The notes below the pieces were generated by a model that was given only the letters and a program-made list of their open reading frames with translations, made no database searches and had not been told where the DNA came from. From Cytospora piceicola (lineage: Eukaryota > Ascomycota > Sordariomycetes > Diaporthales > Cytosporaceae), in NCBI GenBank assembly GCA_023375675.1, contig JALQBC010000010.1, positions 682,001 to 746,000 on the forward strand: a stretch of 64,000 nucleotides of DNA. The letters run 5' to 3'. The translations under genes and the position numbers were made by a program. This document shows positions 45,539 through 57,296 of this stretch, in pieces. Every line of letters begins with the position of its first letter. The first letter of the stretch is position 1.

Positions 45539-46132
45539 TCACATGTGCTTGTGGTTGAAGACGAAGGAATCCTTCAGCACCTTGTTCATCGCTGGTGACA
45601 TGAGAAGGTCGTCAATCTGATCCTCGTTCGCCCACATGAACTCCGAATGTTCTTCAGGGTTCACACGAATCTCCATGGGTTGCGCTACAGTCACCGCGTA
45701 GTTGTACTGGACATTCATCTTGCCGGATGATTTCGAAGTCCAAAAGAGTTGTTCAAACTCGCCAATGACGGTCTCAACATCCAGCCCAGTTTCCTCCATG
45801 GTCTCGCGACACACTGTCTCACGCACAGTCTCGTTGGGCTCTATATGCCCACCCGGAAGCTCCCAGTTGTTCGGGAAGACCTCCTCATCCTCAGCTCGCT
45901 TCACGACAAGAAGTTGCCAGGGAGCTGGTGTGACCGCCATAGGATCACGTCGAAATATGGCCACACCAACTACGTATGTCTTGCCGGCGGGGAGGTCGGT
46001 GATTTTGCTGTTGAGACGCTTCAGGAACTCGGGTGACTGATTGCCCGTCTCGTCGATGGCGGCAATGGGTTGAGGCTCTGGAACATCACCACTCTGGGTG
46101 TTGGCATCCAAGTCTTGTTGTGCCGCGGCCAT
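45539..46132 (-). CDS. Nudix hydrolase
   Basis: Intronless, 197 residues. The Nudix box is complete at 95-117: Gly95, Glu101, then R109-E110 and E113-E114 followed by Gly116, the metal-binding helix of the family. The strand before it reads WELPGGHIEPN. The N-terminal 45 residues are polar and not conserved-looking. Nudix enzymes hydrolyse nucleoside diphosphates linked to another group (8-oxo-dGTP, ADP-ribose, NADH, diadenosine and inositol polyphosphates); the substrate cannot be fixed by eye. The ATG at 46132 begins a protein of usual length. The Gypsy element starts about 765 bp upstream of the start codon. Confidence 0.93.
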   Translation of the reverse strand: MAAAQQDLDANTQSGDVPEPQPIAAIDETGNQSPEFLKRLNSKITDLPAGKTYVVGVAIFRRDPMAVTPAPWQLLVVKRAEDEEVFPNNWELPGGHIEPNETVRETVCRETMEETGLDVETVIGEFEQLFWTSKSSGKMNVQYNYAVTVAQPMEIRVNPEEHSEFMWANEDQIDDLLMSPAMNKVLKDSFVFNHKHM

Positions 46133-46891
46133 ACTGCCTTGGTTCGCGGGGGTCCGAAGGAGTAATGCGGTCTTGCGGTTTCAAGTAGTCGGTAACGAGA
46201 TCCAAGCGTGACAGTTGGATTGCGGCGCACGTTAATGGCCGTGGCCTAGGAGCAAAGCTGCCAAACTGAACTCAATACGGGATGAGAGAGACCAGAAGAA
46301 GGTGTTGCCAAATGCAACTGAGCTGCTCTCTTCAAAGGCAATGGCCGGGCGGGGAACTGCTGGGTAAACCTTAAAATAAGGCCGAGGGTGTCAACGGGTA
46401 TAGATGTTTGCCTTAAGTAGTAGGTGCAGAATGAAAAGTACGATGTTTTCAATACCTAGGCTGCCATGCGTGTGTTGGTTGCTCATTGGACGCCTTCATT
46501 CCAAGAATCCCGTTTGCTTTGGTCAGGTACGACAGTGCTAATGCGAGTTCGCGAAACGCAATTGGCACCAACGTCGACCAAATATATGCAGAATGGGCCG
46601 TTTCAGTGTGCTGATACAGGTGTTGTTCGGTCAGACAGGGCGCAGGGAAACATGTTACTTGTTGGTTAGGCTGTACGATCGTATTGTAGAACGCACGTTA
46701 GGGTGTGGGTCTCCGTTTGGCGTTGTTGTTGTCTACCTAGGTATAGAAGGAAGCTATCAAGGGTGGGGTTAGAGGAAGATTTATATAGGTCCAGGGAGTT
46801 CTGCCGCCGGCCTGTTGGCCCTTACATTCCGACGGCTAGACTGCCTTCCCAATAACATTACGAGTTATAGATACGATGTAGCTAGAAGGCA
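46133..46891. other. Intergenic upstream of the Nudix gene
   Basis: Normal composition up to the retrotransposon; holds the Nudix promoter and TACCTAGGTA at 46734-46743. No gene recognised. Confidence 0.5.
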
Positions 46892-46896
46892 GGTCC
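46892..46896 (+). repeat. Left target-site duplication of Gypsy element (GGTCC)
   Basis: GGTCC directly before the left LTR is identical to 54633-54637 after the right LTR. Confidence 0.9.
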
Positions 46897-47042
46897 TGTG
46901 GTGGCCAATAGGGGGCCACCGTTTAGGTGGGTTCCTCGGCCCTACTTTTCTGTATGAATATCTATCGGGCGTTTAGGCCCTTCCATAGAAATAATTAACA
47001 CACACGAACACAACTACCACTCGTACCTAAACGGCTACTATA
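46897..47042 (+). repeat. Left LTR of Gypsy element, 146 bp
   Basis: It aligns without gaps to 54487-54632 with ten differences by my count, all transitions. At the first nine this copy has the C or G; at the last (end TA versus CA) the right copy does. Starts TGTGGTGGCC. A TGG at 47045-47047 begins a possible primer site (TGGTAGCTATAAC). Confidence 0.92.
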
Positions 47043-50000
47043 AGTGGTAGCTATAACTTTAACATTGTAAAGAGATTAATCAATTAAGTACTGTCTACGC
47101 CCCTTAAGGAAGTTTAGTACTTAGAAGTTTAATAAACGTTTAACGCGTTACGCCCTTTAGAGAAGTTCGTCGAACGCGTTTAACCTTTCTTAACGATAAA
47201 ATATACCTTTAGCGCTTTCCTTTAGCTAAGTATTAATAAAATAATTAATAAAGCTTTAGTAGCCGACTTAATTTACCCTTTTTAATTTAAGACGTTATAA
47301 TTAAATACTCTTTTAAAAGAAGGAAACGACGTCGTTAAAGCTATAAAAAGCTTTAACTATAACACGCCCTTTTAAGAAGCTTAGTTATATCCCTTCCTAT
47401 TATAACTATTCTTTTTATATTACTAACCTACTTATTTTTTTAAGGTTTATTTAAGTTTACTTAAAGTAAGATAGCTAATATATTTATAAGTTTATATAAA
47501 ACGTAATAATTTAGCCGAAATAATAAATAAAGTAACTAACCGATTATAGGTTTTTTTATTATAAAAATAGCTTAATCGCTTTCTGTTTAATATAAGTTTT
47601 TTACCTTATAGTTAACAGGTTATTAATAAACGGCTAAACTATTTAATAGTAAGTCGGGAAACGATTTTAGTTAGTTAGCTAATTTTAATTAGTTAAGTAA
47701 TAAATAAGACTATAATAATAAGGCTTTTAATAAAAAAGCTATTAAAAAGTATACCGCTCGGTTTAAGGAATTTTATAAATTACCTTTTTTATTAAAACGC
47801 TTCCTTCCTCGATATTCTACTATAATAAGCGTTAAACCGTAGCCTTTATAAAAACTAATATAACCTACTCGGTACTTCGATAACCTTACCTTTTATAAAT
47901 ATATCGATAATATTAAAGCGATTACAGAAAAGGCTCGCGACGTTAGCTAAAAAGGCTTTATTAAACTAAAGAAGTTAAGTAAAAGATAAAGTCGATAAAA
48001 CGATTTTATATTAAAGCAGAATAAGATTTTAGTACGGTAAAAGGACTTAATAAGTACTTAAATTTACTATATTAATAGTATCGATTAATAAATAAAAACG
48101 TTATTTAATTATTTTTAGCTCGACTTAAACGTTTAAAATAGCCTATCTAACTTTTAATTTAAGTTACGAAATATACTTCGAAATATTAACTCGGTAATAG
48201 GACGGTAGTACTTTATCGTAAAAACGGGAAATCCTTTTAATCCGAATAACCCTAATAATAATAATAACGAACTAAATCCTTATTAACTAAATAATCCGTT
48301 ATAAATACCTTAAAGACTACCTAGTAAGGCCTATAACCCTATAAAGCTTTATAAACCTTATAGCCTTTAAGAAAAAACCTTATAATTAACCTTTAATACT
48401 AAAAACGAATTATATATAAAACGTAAAGAAGTCGGTATTTTCGATTTTAAATATAAAGACCTAAACAATATTAACCTCGTTATAGTTAATAAAAACTTAA
48501 TTTATATAAATATATAGGTATTCTTTAATCGCTTAGAATCCTTTAAAGATAACCCTAATATATAAGTTAACGTTAAGTACGAGATTATACGAATATTTTT
48601 AACTTTACTTTAAAGTATAACTATTTATTAATAAACTAACGAACTAAAAGCGGAAGCTCGATATAAACTACGTACTAAAAGCTATAATATAGTAATAAAG
48701 AGTTTAATTAATCGTTTTTCTATAAAACCGACCCGAGTAATACGTAAGTTCTATAAGGTATACTTAAGCCTTAAAGACATCGCTAAAGATAAGTTTACTT
48801 TACGTAAGTTTATTTAAAAAAACTTACACTATACTTATACTATAAGTATACTAAAACGCGATAACGTAAATTAAAAAGGCGTTTTAAACGATATTTAAAA
48901 TAAAATAGATAAAAAGATTTAGTATTATCTTCGTCCTCTTTAAAAGATTAATACTTTTAAACGATATATAAAAGAGGTTAAAAAAGCTAAGAGTATTTTA
49001 GTTAATATAGCTAATAAGCGGTACCTTTAATACTATCGATTAATAAAGTTATTACGTTCGTTTAAATATTCTAAATATAATTTACGAAATCGCGATCGTA
49101 ATCGAGACTATAACCGAGATCGAAGCTATAAACAAACCGATTACTCTTATAAAGGACGTTCCTCTTATAACTCCTCTCGACGTAATAATCGACGCTTATT
49201 TTAATATAATAACCGTTAGGATTGCTCGAAGCTATATAAAGACCGAGATAAATATAAAGATAAAAGAAAAAAGTATATAAATAAGAAAGCAGATAATTAT
49301 AAAAGGCCGAAGCGAGAATAAAATCGCCCTTTTAGCTTCGATAAAGATCGCTATAATAATCGTAAGCGTAATAAATAAGTATACTATATTTATTCGGATA
49401 TAAAAGACGATATACCGGCGGTCTCTTTAAATATATCTGCTAAAGAGGTTTATTAAGTAGATTTACCGAGCTTTTTTAAAGTAGGTAGTTCCGACTCCGA
49501 TTCGTTATTCGTAGGCTTTATTAAAAGAGAAGATATTAACTATTTAGCCCGTCGTACTTACTTCGGTTATAAGATAGTTTTTAATAGCCGGAGTTAACTT
49601 TATAAGTATATTAATATTTACGTATAAACTTTAGATAATATAAATATAAAGATAAAGATATAAAAACGTTTACGTAAGATATTAGATATTTATAACGTTA
49701 TTAAGGTTTAAATTCGTTATAAAGAGTAAGATATTATAGAAGAAGAACTAACTAAGTTATTTTTAAATGTTTTAGTTATAAGTAGCTATACTTATCTTTA
49801 AATAGTTATACGTAGCTAAGCTAATAGCCCGGACTTAACTTTATATATTAATATAGGAATAAGGTATAATTTAGTAAACTAAGTATAGTTACGAAATTTT
49901 TTTAACGTTATTATTATATTATAATTTACGTCTAAATCTATTTATAATATAAAGGGATATATATTACGTTTTATAGAGTTCGCTAAATAGACTTTCCTTA

Positions 50001-53000
50001 CTTATAGCCGGAAGAGTAATAGTTTTACAGTATTACTTAAATAATAGGCTTCGGTATAAGTAATAGATAATTTATTAGCTAGTACTTTACTTAATAACAG
50101 ATAGCTATATATACGAAAGGCTTAAATTAACTACTAAGACGATTTAATTATATACCCGGATACTTATAATTTTAAAGTAACGTTTTATATATAGAAGTAA
50201 GTAATTTAGCTAGTAGTTTATAAGGTTATTATCTCGGCGGTATATAATCTATAGCCGGGTAAAACTACGTAACTAATAGTAAAGTTTATAAACCTACTTA
50301 AAGGCCGATTATTTATATTTATATTAACTTACTTATTAACGTTAAACGCTTTTATTAATATAAATAGCCTATACTTTATATTAGTTTATAATATTATTAA
50401 AAATTCGGTAAAGATTAGTAAAAGGGAGCGATTAAAAACTATATATAAATATAATAATATAGTATATTTCGTAAGTATATTCTTTAAAGCTATAAAAGCT
50501 TTTATAATAGCTATAGCTATAAACGCTATTTTACTAGTAGCTATACCTTTTATATTATTAGTAATAGCCGGGTATACTATTTCCTTTTAACCTATAGGTA
50601 AATTATTAGAGAATAATATTTTTATAAATAGTAAATTTAACTTAACGGCTTATATTATTATAACGGTTAAAAGAATAGATATTAATACTAAACTACTATA
50701 TATTAACGAAGTAAAAGATATCTTATATTTAAATATAGTATATTATACTATATAAGGCTTTAAGCTTATAATAAACACTAATTTAAGTAATATTAATCCG
50801 GAGGTAATTAATATTACAGATTCTGATACCTATATATTATTTACGTTATAAGGATCTATAAGTATTACCTTACTTAGTAATTTTTTAATAATTATAACAG
50901 AAAACGGTATTTATATATACTTTATTAACCTATAAAAGGCTATTATACTTTAACGGATTATTAAAAAGTATCTTACTATATAAGAGTATAAAAGACTATT
51001 AGATATACCGGAAGACTAAATAATAAAGGTATCTTTTCTTAATAGTTAGTAGAGAGCTAAGCTTAATCGACCTCGGTATCTAATAGCCTGTCGGGATAAG
51101 AAGTTTATTAACTAAGTATATAATAGTTTATAGGAAAATAATCGACTTAATTTTATAGATAATCTCTACCTCTTTTTTATTCTAGTATTTATCGTTTAAA
51201 GGAAAATATATAATTAAGAGAAAAGTTATATAATAGCTAATTTATAACTACTTAATAAGTAGGCTATATTTAATAACTATCTCTTACCTTTATAAACAGA
51301 TATTATTAACTTACTATACGGTAAAAAGTATATTACAGTAATCGATATTATAGCCTTTTTCTTTTAGTTTCCGGTATATCTAATATACTATAATCGTTTT
51401 ACTATAGTTAACTACTATAGACTAAAGCGGTTACGTATAGCTTTAATAGGATTTCGTAATTCGCTTACCTATATATAATAATTTATAAACTATCTTTTAT
51501 ACCTTTATCGGGATTTTATCCGCGCTTTTATCGATAATATTATTATCTTTTTTAATATATTCGATAACTATATTCGTTATCTTAATACTACCTTAAGCCT
51601 ATTAGATTACCGAGGTATATCTTTATTACCGATAAAGACTTATATCGGGTATTTATTAGTTAAACTCTTAAGATTTTATATCGACGCGTTAGGCTAAACT
51701 ACTATAAAAAAGAGAACTAAAGTATTTCGTAGTATAAAGTTCTTTAAAATATTAAAAGACTTAAAAGCGTATTTAAAAGCTATTAGATTTTTACGTACTA
51801 TAATTCTATACTATACTTAACTTTTAACGCCTCTTTAAGCTTGTAAAGTTACCTTATTAGCTAAAGGTTATAAAACTAGTTAGTTAATTATAGGTAATAA
51901 AGGTAAGCGATAAGCTTACGTTTAACGTATACGCTATAATCTTATAAATAAAGAGTCGATATCGTTTCGGAACTTATAAGCTTTTATTTATAATAAATTA
52001 CATATTTACTATATAGATCCGGAAAAGAAGCTGTTTTTTTAAGTAAACAGTTACTTTTAATAAGGTTTTAATATAATAGTATTTTAGTTAAAAGATAGTT
52101 ATAAATAGCGGCTAAAGTAAACTATTCCTTTTACCGTTATACTACTAATATTATTTTTAAGCCGGTGTTTAACTAAAGCTAAAATAAACTACAGACTATT
52201 AAAGTAAAAGGTTATATATTTAGTTTAAGTAATACGTTATTTATATATAATAATCTTATTTAACCGTACTTAGCCGATAGTAGTATTAACTAATTATAAT
52301 ACTATTAAAGGTATTATTAATTAAATAAACTTTAATATATCCTTTATTAACCGAGCGAACCGATAATTAATTAACGTTTCGATTTACTTTAGCGAATTTT
52401 AATTCGATATTTATTATTTAACCGGATAATTAAATTTTATTCCGGACGTCTTATCTCGCCTTATAGTAAAAGGCGATAAGATATCTCGGCGTTAAGTTAC
52501 TTTAACTATATTAAATACTTTAATAAATAACTTACCTACTTATTTTCTTATTAATATAGCTAACTTAACTATATTTTTAACTAAAGCTTAAATAACTAAC
52601 GATATAAAACAGAGGTTTATAAAAGCTTATAAAGTAAATAAGGTCTACGTTATTATTATTTAAGATTTACATATATTACCGAGTTTTAAGTAACGACTAT
52701 AAATAACGTAAGGTAATAATAAAGGCGTTATTTCTACTTTTAAGCCCGGTTACCTATTCTGTTTATAAAATTAATTACTATATAACCGAAATAAAAATAG
52801 TGTCGAGAGACTAGTTATTCCGTTTTAGTTAATATAAAATTTTCTATAAGATATATATAATAATAAGTATTATTTCAGTCGAAATCGTATAATAGCCGAA
52901 TTAAATAAGCTTTATTTTCGTTATAAAAGGTATTTTATTAAAAGCTATATCTATAAATATTATTAATATAATATATAAAAGAAAGATAACCTTCGGTTTA

Positions 53001-54010
53001 TAGGTAATCTTTAACCTATTTAAGCCCCGACGGAACCTATAGATACTATTTCCTTAAATATTATATTAAAATTACCGGAAACAGTATTTTAATCTACTTT
53101 TTAACAGCTTAAAGGTTTTATAACCTATAATACGCTTATACCGGTAATATATAAAACCTTTAAAAAGACTTTACTATTCCTAGGTTATAAAAAGTATAAG
53201 GCTAAAAAATAAAAAGCTATTTTTAAACGATAGCTACTATTAAATAATTAAGCTTATCTTTAAGTAATTATCTCGAATAAGGATTTTAAATTTACTTTAT
53301 CGTTTTAAATAGGTATATAAAAGAGCTTTAATATAAAACTAATAATAATAATTATATATTATCTTTAATCGGATAGCGCTTTAAAACGTAAAAACTAAGA
53401 TATTAAGTTAGTTATACGGTATTATACTATAGAATACTTAAAGGAAGTATAAGTAGATTTACTTTCTTTTTTATAATAGAATCTAAATAACGTTTATTAG
53501 AGATTAATTAAGGTAAGCTTTTATAAATTTTTATTTAGATTTAAAATTCCTTCCTTTTTTAATCGATTTATTAATATTATTAAAAAGCTTACTAATATCT
53601 GCTTTATACGTAAGCATTTACGAAAAAATACTTAGTTAACTATAGATATTATAGCCGTTAAAAATAAATATATTTACGATATAAAATATCGTTAAAAAGA
53701 ATTCGAAGTAAGTAATAAAGTTTAGCTTCGAATAAATAAAGCCTATAAATTACTTTTTCGTTAAAATTATAAGATTTAACCTTTACGTAAAGAATCTTTT
53801 ATAATTATTAAAAAGGTTTTACTATTAGCTTATAAATTAAACTTTAAAACAGGTAATCGGAATACTAACGTTTAAATATACCTAGTTATAAATATTTAAT
53901 ACTTTAGCCGGTATAAAGTTAAAGATAATAAATTTAAGCGATAACTTCCCGAACCCGAACCGATTTAGTATTATAATAACGACGATAAGTCGTTAATTCC
54001 TTTCGACGAA

Positions 54011-54170
54011 AAGTATTATAAGATCGAATATATCGTTAACCGTAAGATTAAGAAACAAGGTAGTAGTAAAACCCTTAAGTATTTAGTCCGATAAAAAGGC
54101 TATAGCCTTTATTATAATCGCTAAAAAAGCCTTAAAGATTTTAAGTATTACTTAGATATAGTTAAGGCTT
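54011..54170 (+). pseudogene. Chromodomain remnant at the end of the Gypsy polyprotein
   Basis: The frame reads KIEYIVNRKIKKQG, then TLKYLVR-stop-KGYSLYYNR-stop-KSLKDF. The spacing of YLVRWKGY and WEPLENL-like blocks matches chromodomains, with Trp replaced by stops. In active chromoviruses this module directs integration to heterochromatin. Confidence 0.75.
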
Positions 54171-54486
54171 ATAACTTAACGTACCTTTTCGAAGTAGATA
54201 CGGTACGAATAGTTAAGCTTAAGATAAAAATAAGCGATAAGGGCGATAAGGGCAATAAAAGCGATAAAGGCGATAAAGGCGACGAAGAGCCTATATACCG
54301 AAGCTAACGTATTCGTAAGCCTTTATTAAAGGCTTAAGCGAGTTAAATTAATAGTCGTTGTTATATATAGTCTAATAGAGTCTAAGGCGTTAAAGGAGAT
54401 ATAAAAGAAAAGGAATGCCTTAAAAGGCTGTATTTAAACAGGCGACTTTAACAGGGACGTTAAATCCTTTTTTACCGCCCGGCACT

Positions 54487-54632
54487 TATAGTAGCTAATA
54501 GGGGGCCACCGTTTAGGTAGGTTCCTCGGCCTTACTTTTCTGTATAAATATCTATCGGGCGTTTAGGCCCTTCTATAAAAATAATTAACACACACGAACA
54601 CAACTACCACTCGTACCTAAACGGCTACTACA
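54487..54632 (+). repeat. Right LTR of Gypsy element, 146 bp
   Basis: The partner of 46897-47042. Its inner (left) end is mutated to TATAGTAGCT while its outer end keeps CA. Confidence 0.92.
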
Positions 54633-54637
54633 GGTCC
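54633..54637 (+). repeat. Right target-site duplication of Gypsy element (GGTCC)
   Basis: An exact copy of 46892-46896. Confidence 0.9.
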
Positions 54638-57296
54638 GAGTCAAATCGGCACTAGACGGTCGGTATACTCCTACAAGCGAGCAAGTACTAGAGTGATTAA
54701 AAAGACACGTAAGCTACCAGAGTACCATTTAAGGATAATAACCAACTAAGATACGCACGCCGCCGTCGGGTTTGGAGAGCGCCCTGAAGCACCAAAGTAA
54801 AGCCACCAATGGCTACATTAACTGCCGCCCAATTTGCTGCCAGGGAACATCCGTCTCCCAAATGGGCGGACACAAGGACTATCTTATCAGATGCGACTTC
54901 AAATCTAGCTGGCAGTGTGCACAGAGTCACTGATACAGAGTGTGCCGCTAACTCATATGGGCAGTCCTTCTCCCAGGATGCAATATCGTTGCCGTCAGGA
55001 AACACGGCGTGTCAATGAGGAACTGCACCTACTGCATAGCTACCGAAGGACCTGGCAAGCGTGCTCAATCATTCTTCCCTAAGGTTGCTTGATCTTTTGT
55101 TGATCTTTTGTAAATCACCATCCCGTTTCAAAGTCTGACCAAGTATATAGATCTCAGTGGGAAAGAATGCCTCTGCTATGATTCATGGAGAATATCAGTC
55201 CTGCATGACCATTGGAAGTTAAGGACCCTGGCTCCCATGTCATGAAACTCACTTCATATTGTTTCCATTCATTGATATGGTAAACGAAAAGGCTGATTTC
55301 TCACGGCTGCCATTGGAGGTGGCCAAACTCCATGCAGCAAGTGCAAAAAATGGAAGCCCCAGGGGTCCTGAATATCACACCTTAACATATCACGGCGCCA
55401 TTCCGCAAGCAACATCGTGGACAGACATATGAGAAGCGTATTTTACGCAGACTGAAAACCGCCATCGAGCTGAACGAGAACCTTATTAGACTAAAAGACC
55501 AACTGAGGGAATTCACCACCACATTGATAGCTAAAGTTTCCTCGATTTCTCCAAGACGACCACTCAGTGCCGGGCACAACGAGTTGAAGCCGTCAACTGG
55601 TCTATACTCCAGAGTTCCATAGAGATCTGTGGAGAGGAAACTTCTCGTTAGACAGAACACTTCAACCCGTTATGTAAAATCCCTGCTCGTTCTGGGGTCT
55701 TAATGAATGTAAGTCTCGAAAAGCTGTGGGCTTTCCGAGTTCTTTTATTACTTGCTGGCATTGACGGACTGTAGATGATATCCCCGAATAGGGTCCCTCC
55801 CGCTCTACCTTCAGCTCCGAAATATGGGCGCTCTGTCACTCTGTAATGCCGGGATCCCAGCCTGAAAACTACTTCAAGGACAGAATAACGTTGTATTCCC
55901 TGTAGGTGACCTCCATCGGAGCTTAAGGACCTTGACAAGATAGCCACTAACCAATATTTCCTATCAGATGTTACAATCTGTATAACTCTACACTCTTCCC
56001 AGCGGATGATAACCTCAAAGACCGGTAAGCCACTTGTCACCTTTTTCATGCTCCGGAGCTGATATAATTAATGTCAGAATAAGGAGAGACATAAAGTATC
56101 TTATGATGAGACACGAGCTATAGACTGTGTATTTCCATTTTACAGTCCCCAACGATAGGCCAGATAGCCAAATTTATTTCAAACTTTGTGACGATACGTA
56201 CCTTGATAATAGTATATATAAGCACTGGGAATCTTGTATTAGTGTAGTAAACAACACGTAGCCCATAATAGCGCAGATCCAGCCATAAGACAGAATAAGA
56301 TATAATTGGTGCAATATTCCTTTTTACGTCTTTCGGCCCAGGATTGGAGATATCCCTACTACGGTCCAGACTTGTCGACTTCTAAAAAGGAAACTTGTAC
56401 ATGTACATGGGAAAGAAGACGATTTCCCAAGGTGGGTGAAGCACCATTTGCGTTGGCGTTTGTGACACTACTCCCTCGGGAAACACAATTATGTGCAAAG
56501 CACCTTTCACATCTTGTCAACCACAAAACAAAGGCTGTCGTTGTCACACATATGTGGGTGATTCCTTGCGATATGCCTGCAATCCTCGCGGTACTACCTA
56601 CCTAGGTAGTTACCCACAAGCTGTCTTGATAGAGGACTGCTCTCATGCCCATTGGAGACAAGCCAGTTGGCACGTTTGGAGGCGGCGCCATTTGGTCAGT
56701 TTTCTTAGCCGTTCGACGGCTGGAAACACTGCTTTTAGCAGCCAATCAGATCCTCTATACGGGTGTTACAGCTAATTGGGTGCTGCAGCTAATCAGCGTG
56801 ATTATAATTCAAAGCTAATCAGAATGAATTGAAGAAGAAGGAAAAAGAAAAGAAGGAAAAAAAGGTGGTACAGATTCCAGGTAACAGTTTTCTATGTGCT
56901 CGCCCGTTGTAAAACAAACGATAACCTTCCTAACGGAAGGCAAATGTTTGGGGGGGGGGAACTATGCCACTAACCCTGATTAACCCTGAAGCATTTTCAT
57001 CCCCTATTCTTCAGCAATGACATCACGCTCACGCTATAACATCGTGGCTGCACAACGCGAGCCACCGCGTCATCTTGTCCCTTAGGGGTTAAATCAAGTC
57101 CATGTCTTAGCAGCGGCTACACTCATTGCTGGCGTCAACTACACAATTCTTGCAGCAGACTGATTCTTACAATAACCACTGAGGACACATAGGCACCGGA
57201 ATCTTCCTTCATCTCATATTCACAGTGCAAATCAACGTGCAACCTTCACACGCATGCAGTTTTTGATTCGGCCTGTACTTCTGTCCTGATGCCAAC
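54638..57296. other. Intergenic, possibly with gene relics
   Basis: No complete gene is supported. The plus-strand stretch 55405-55625 reads RKQHRGQTYEKRILRRLKTA then ELNENLIRLKDQL, a charged helix-like segment without a start codon. A minus-strand ATG frame 56049-55648 (133 residues, MKKVTSGLPVFEV) has no family signal. TACCTAGGTA is at 56599-56608, a G homopolymer near 56951-56959, and dispersed-repeat copy B at 57001-57083. Confidence 0.4.
57001..57083. repeat. Dispersed repeat, copy B
   Basis: The partner of 44710-44804, in the same orientation, about 215 bp before the DUF726 start codon. It lacks a 7-bp segment present in copy A. Confidence 0.85.

Larger units (their letters stand above)
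46897..54632 (+). mobile_element. Ty3/Gypsy chromovirus LTR retrotransposon, full length, inactivated by RIP
   Basis: 7736 bp with two 146-bp LTRs and a GGTCC target duplication. The interior is RIP-mutated (AT-rich, few CpA/TpG, CpG retained) and has no intact frame. Plus-strand fragments still show domain order: a basic gag-like segment near 49050-49380, protease region near 49500-50900, reverse transcriptase near 51280-51650 (LLYGKKYITVID, then FIDNIIIFFN at the FIDD site), RNase H to about 52200, integrase with its zinc-finger region near 52780-53000, and a chromodomain at about 54011-54170 (KYYKIEYIVNRK, then KYLVR and KGY). RT before integrase plus a terminal chromodomain identify a chromovirus. 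Trp codons have become stops, as expected from TpG loss. Confidence 0.9.
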
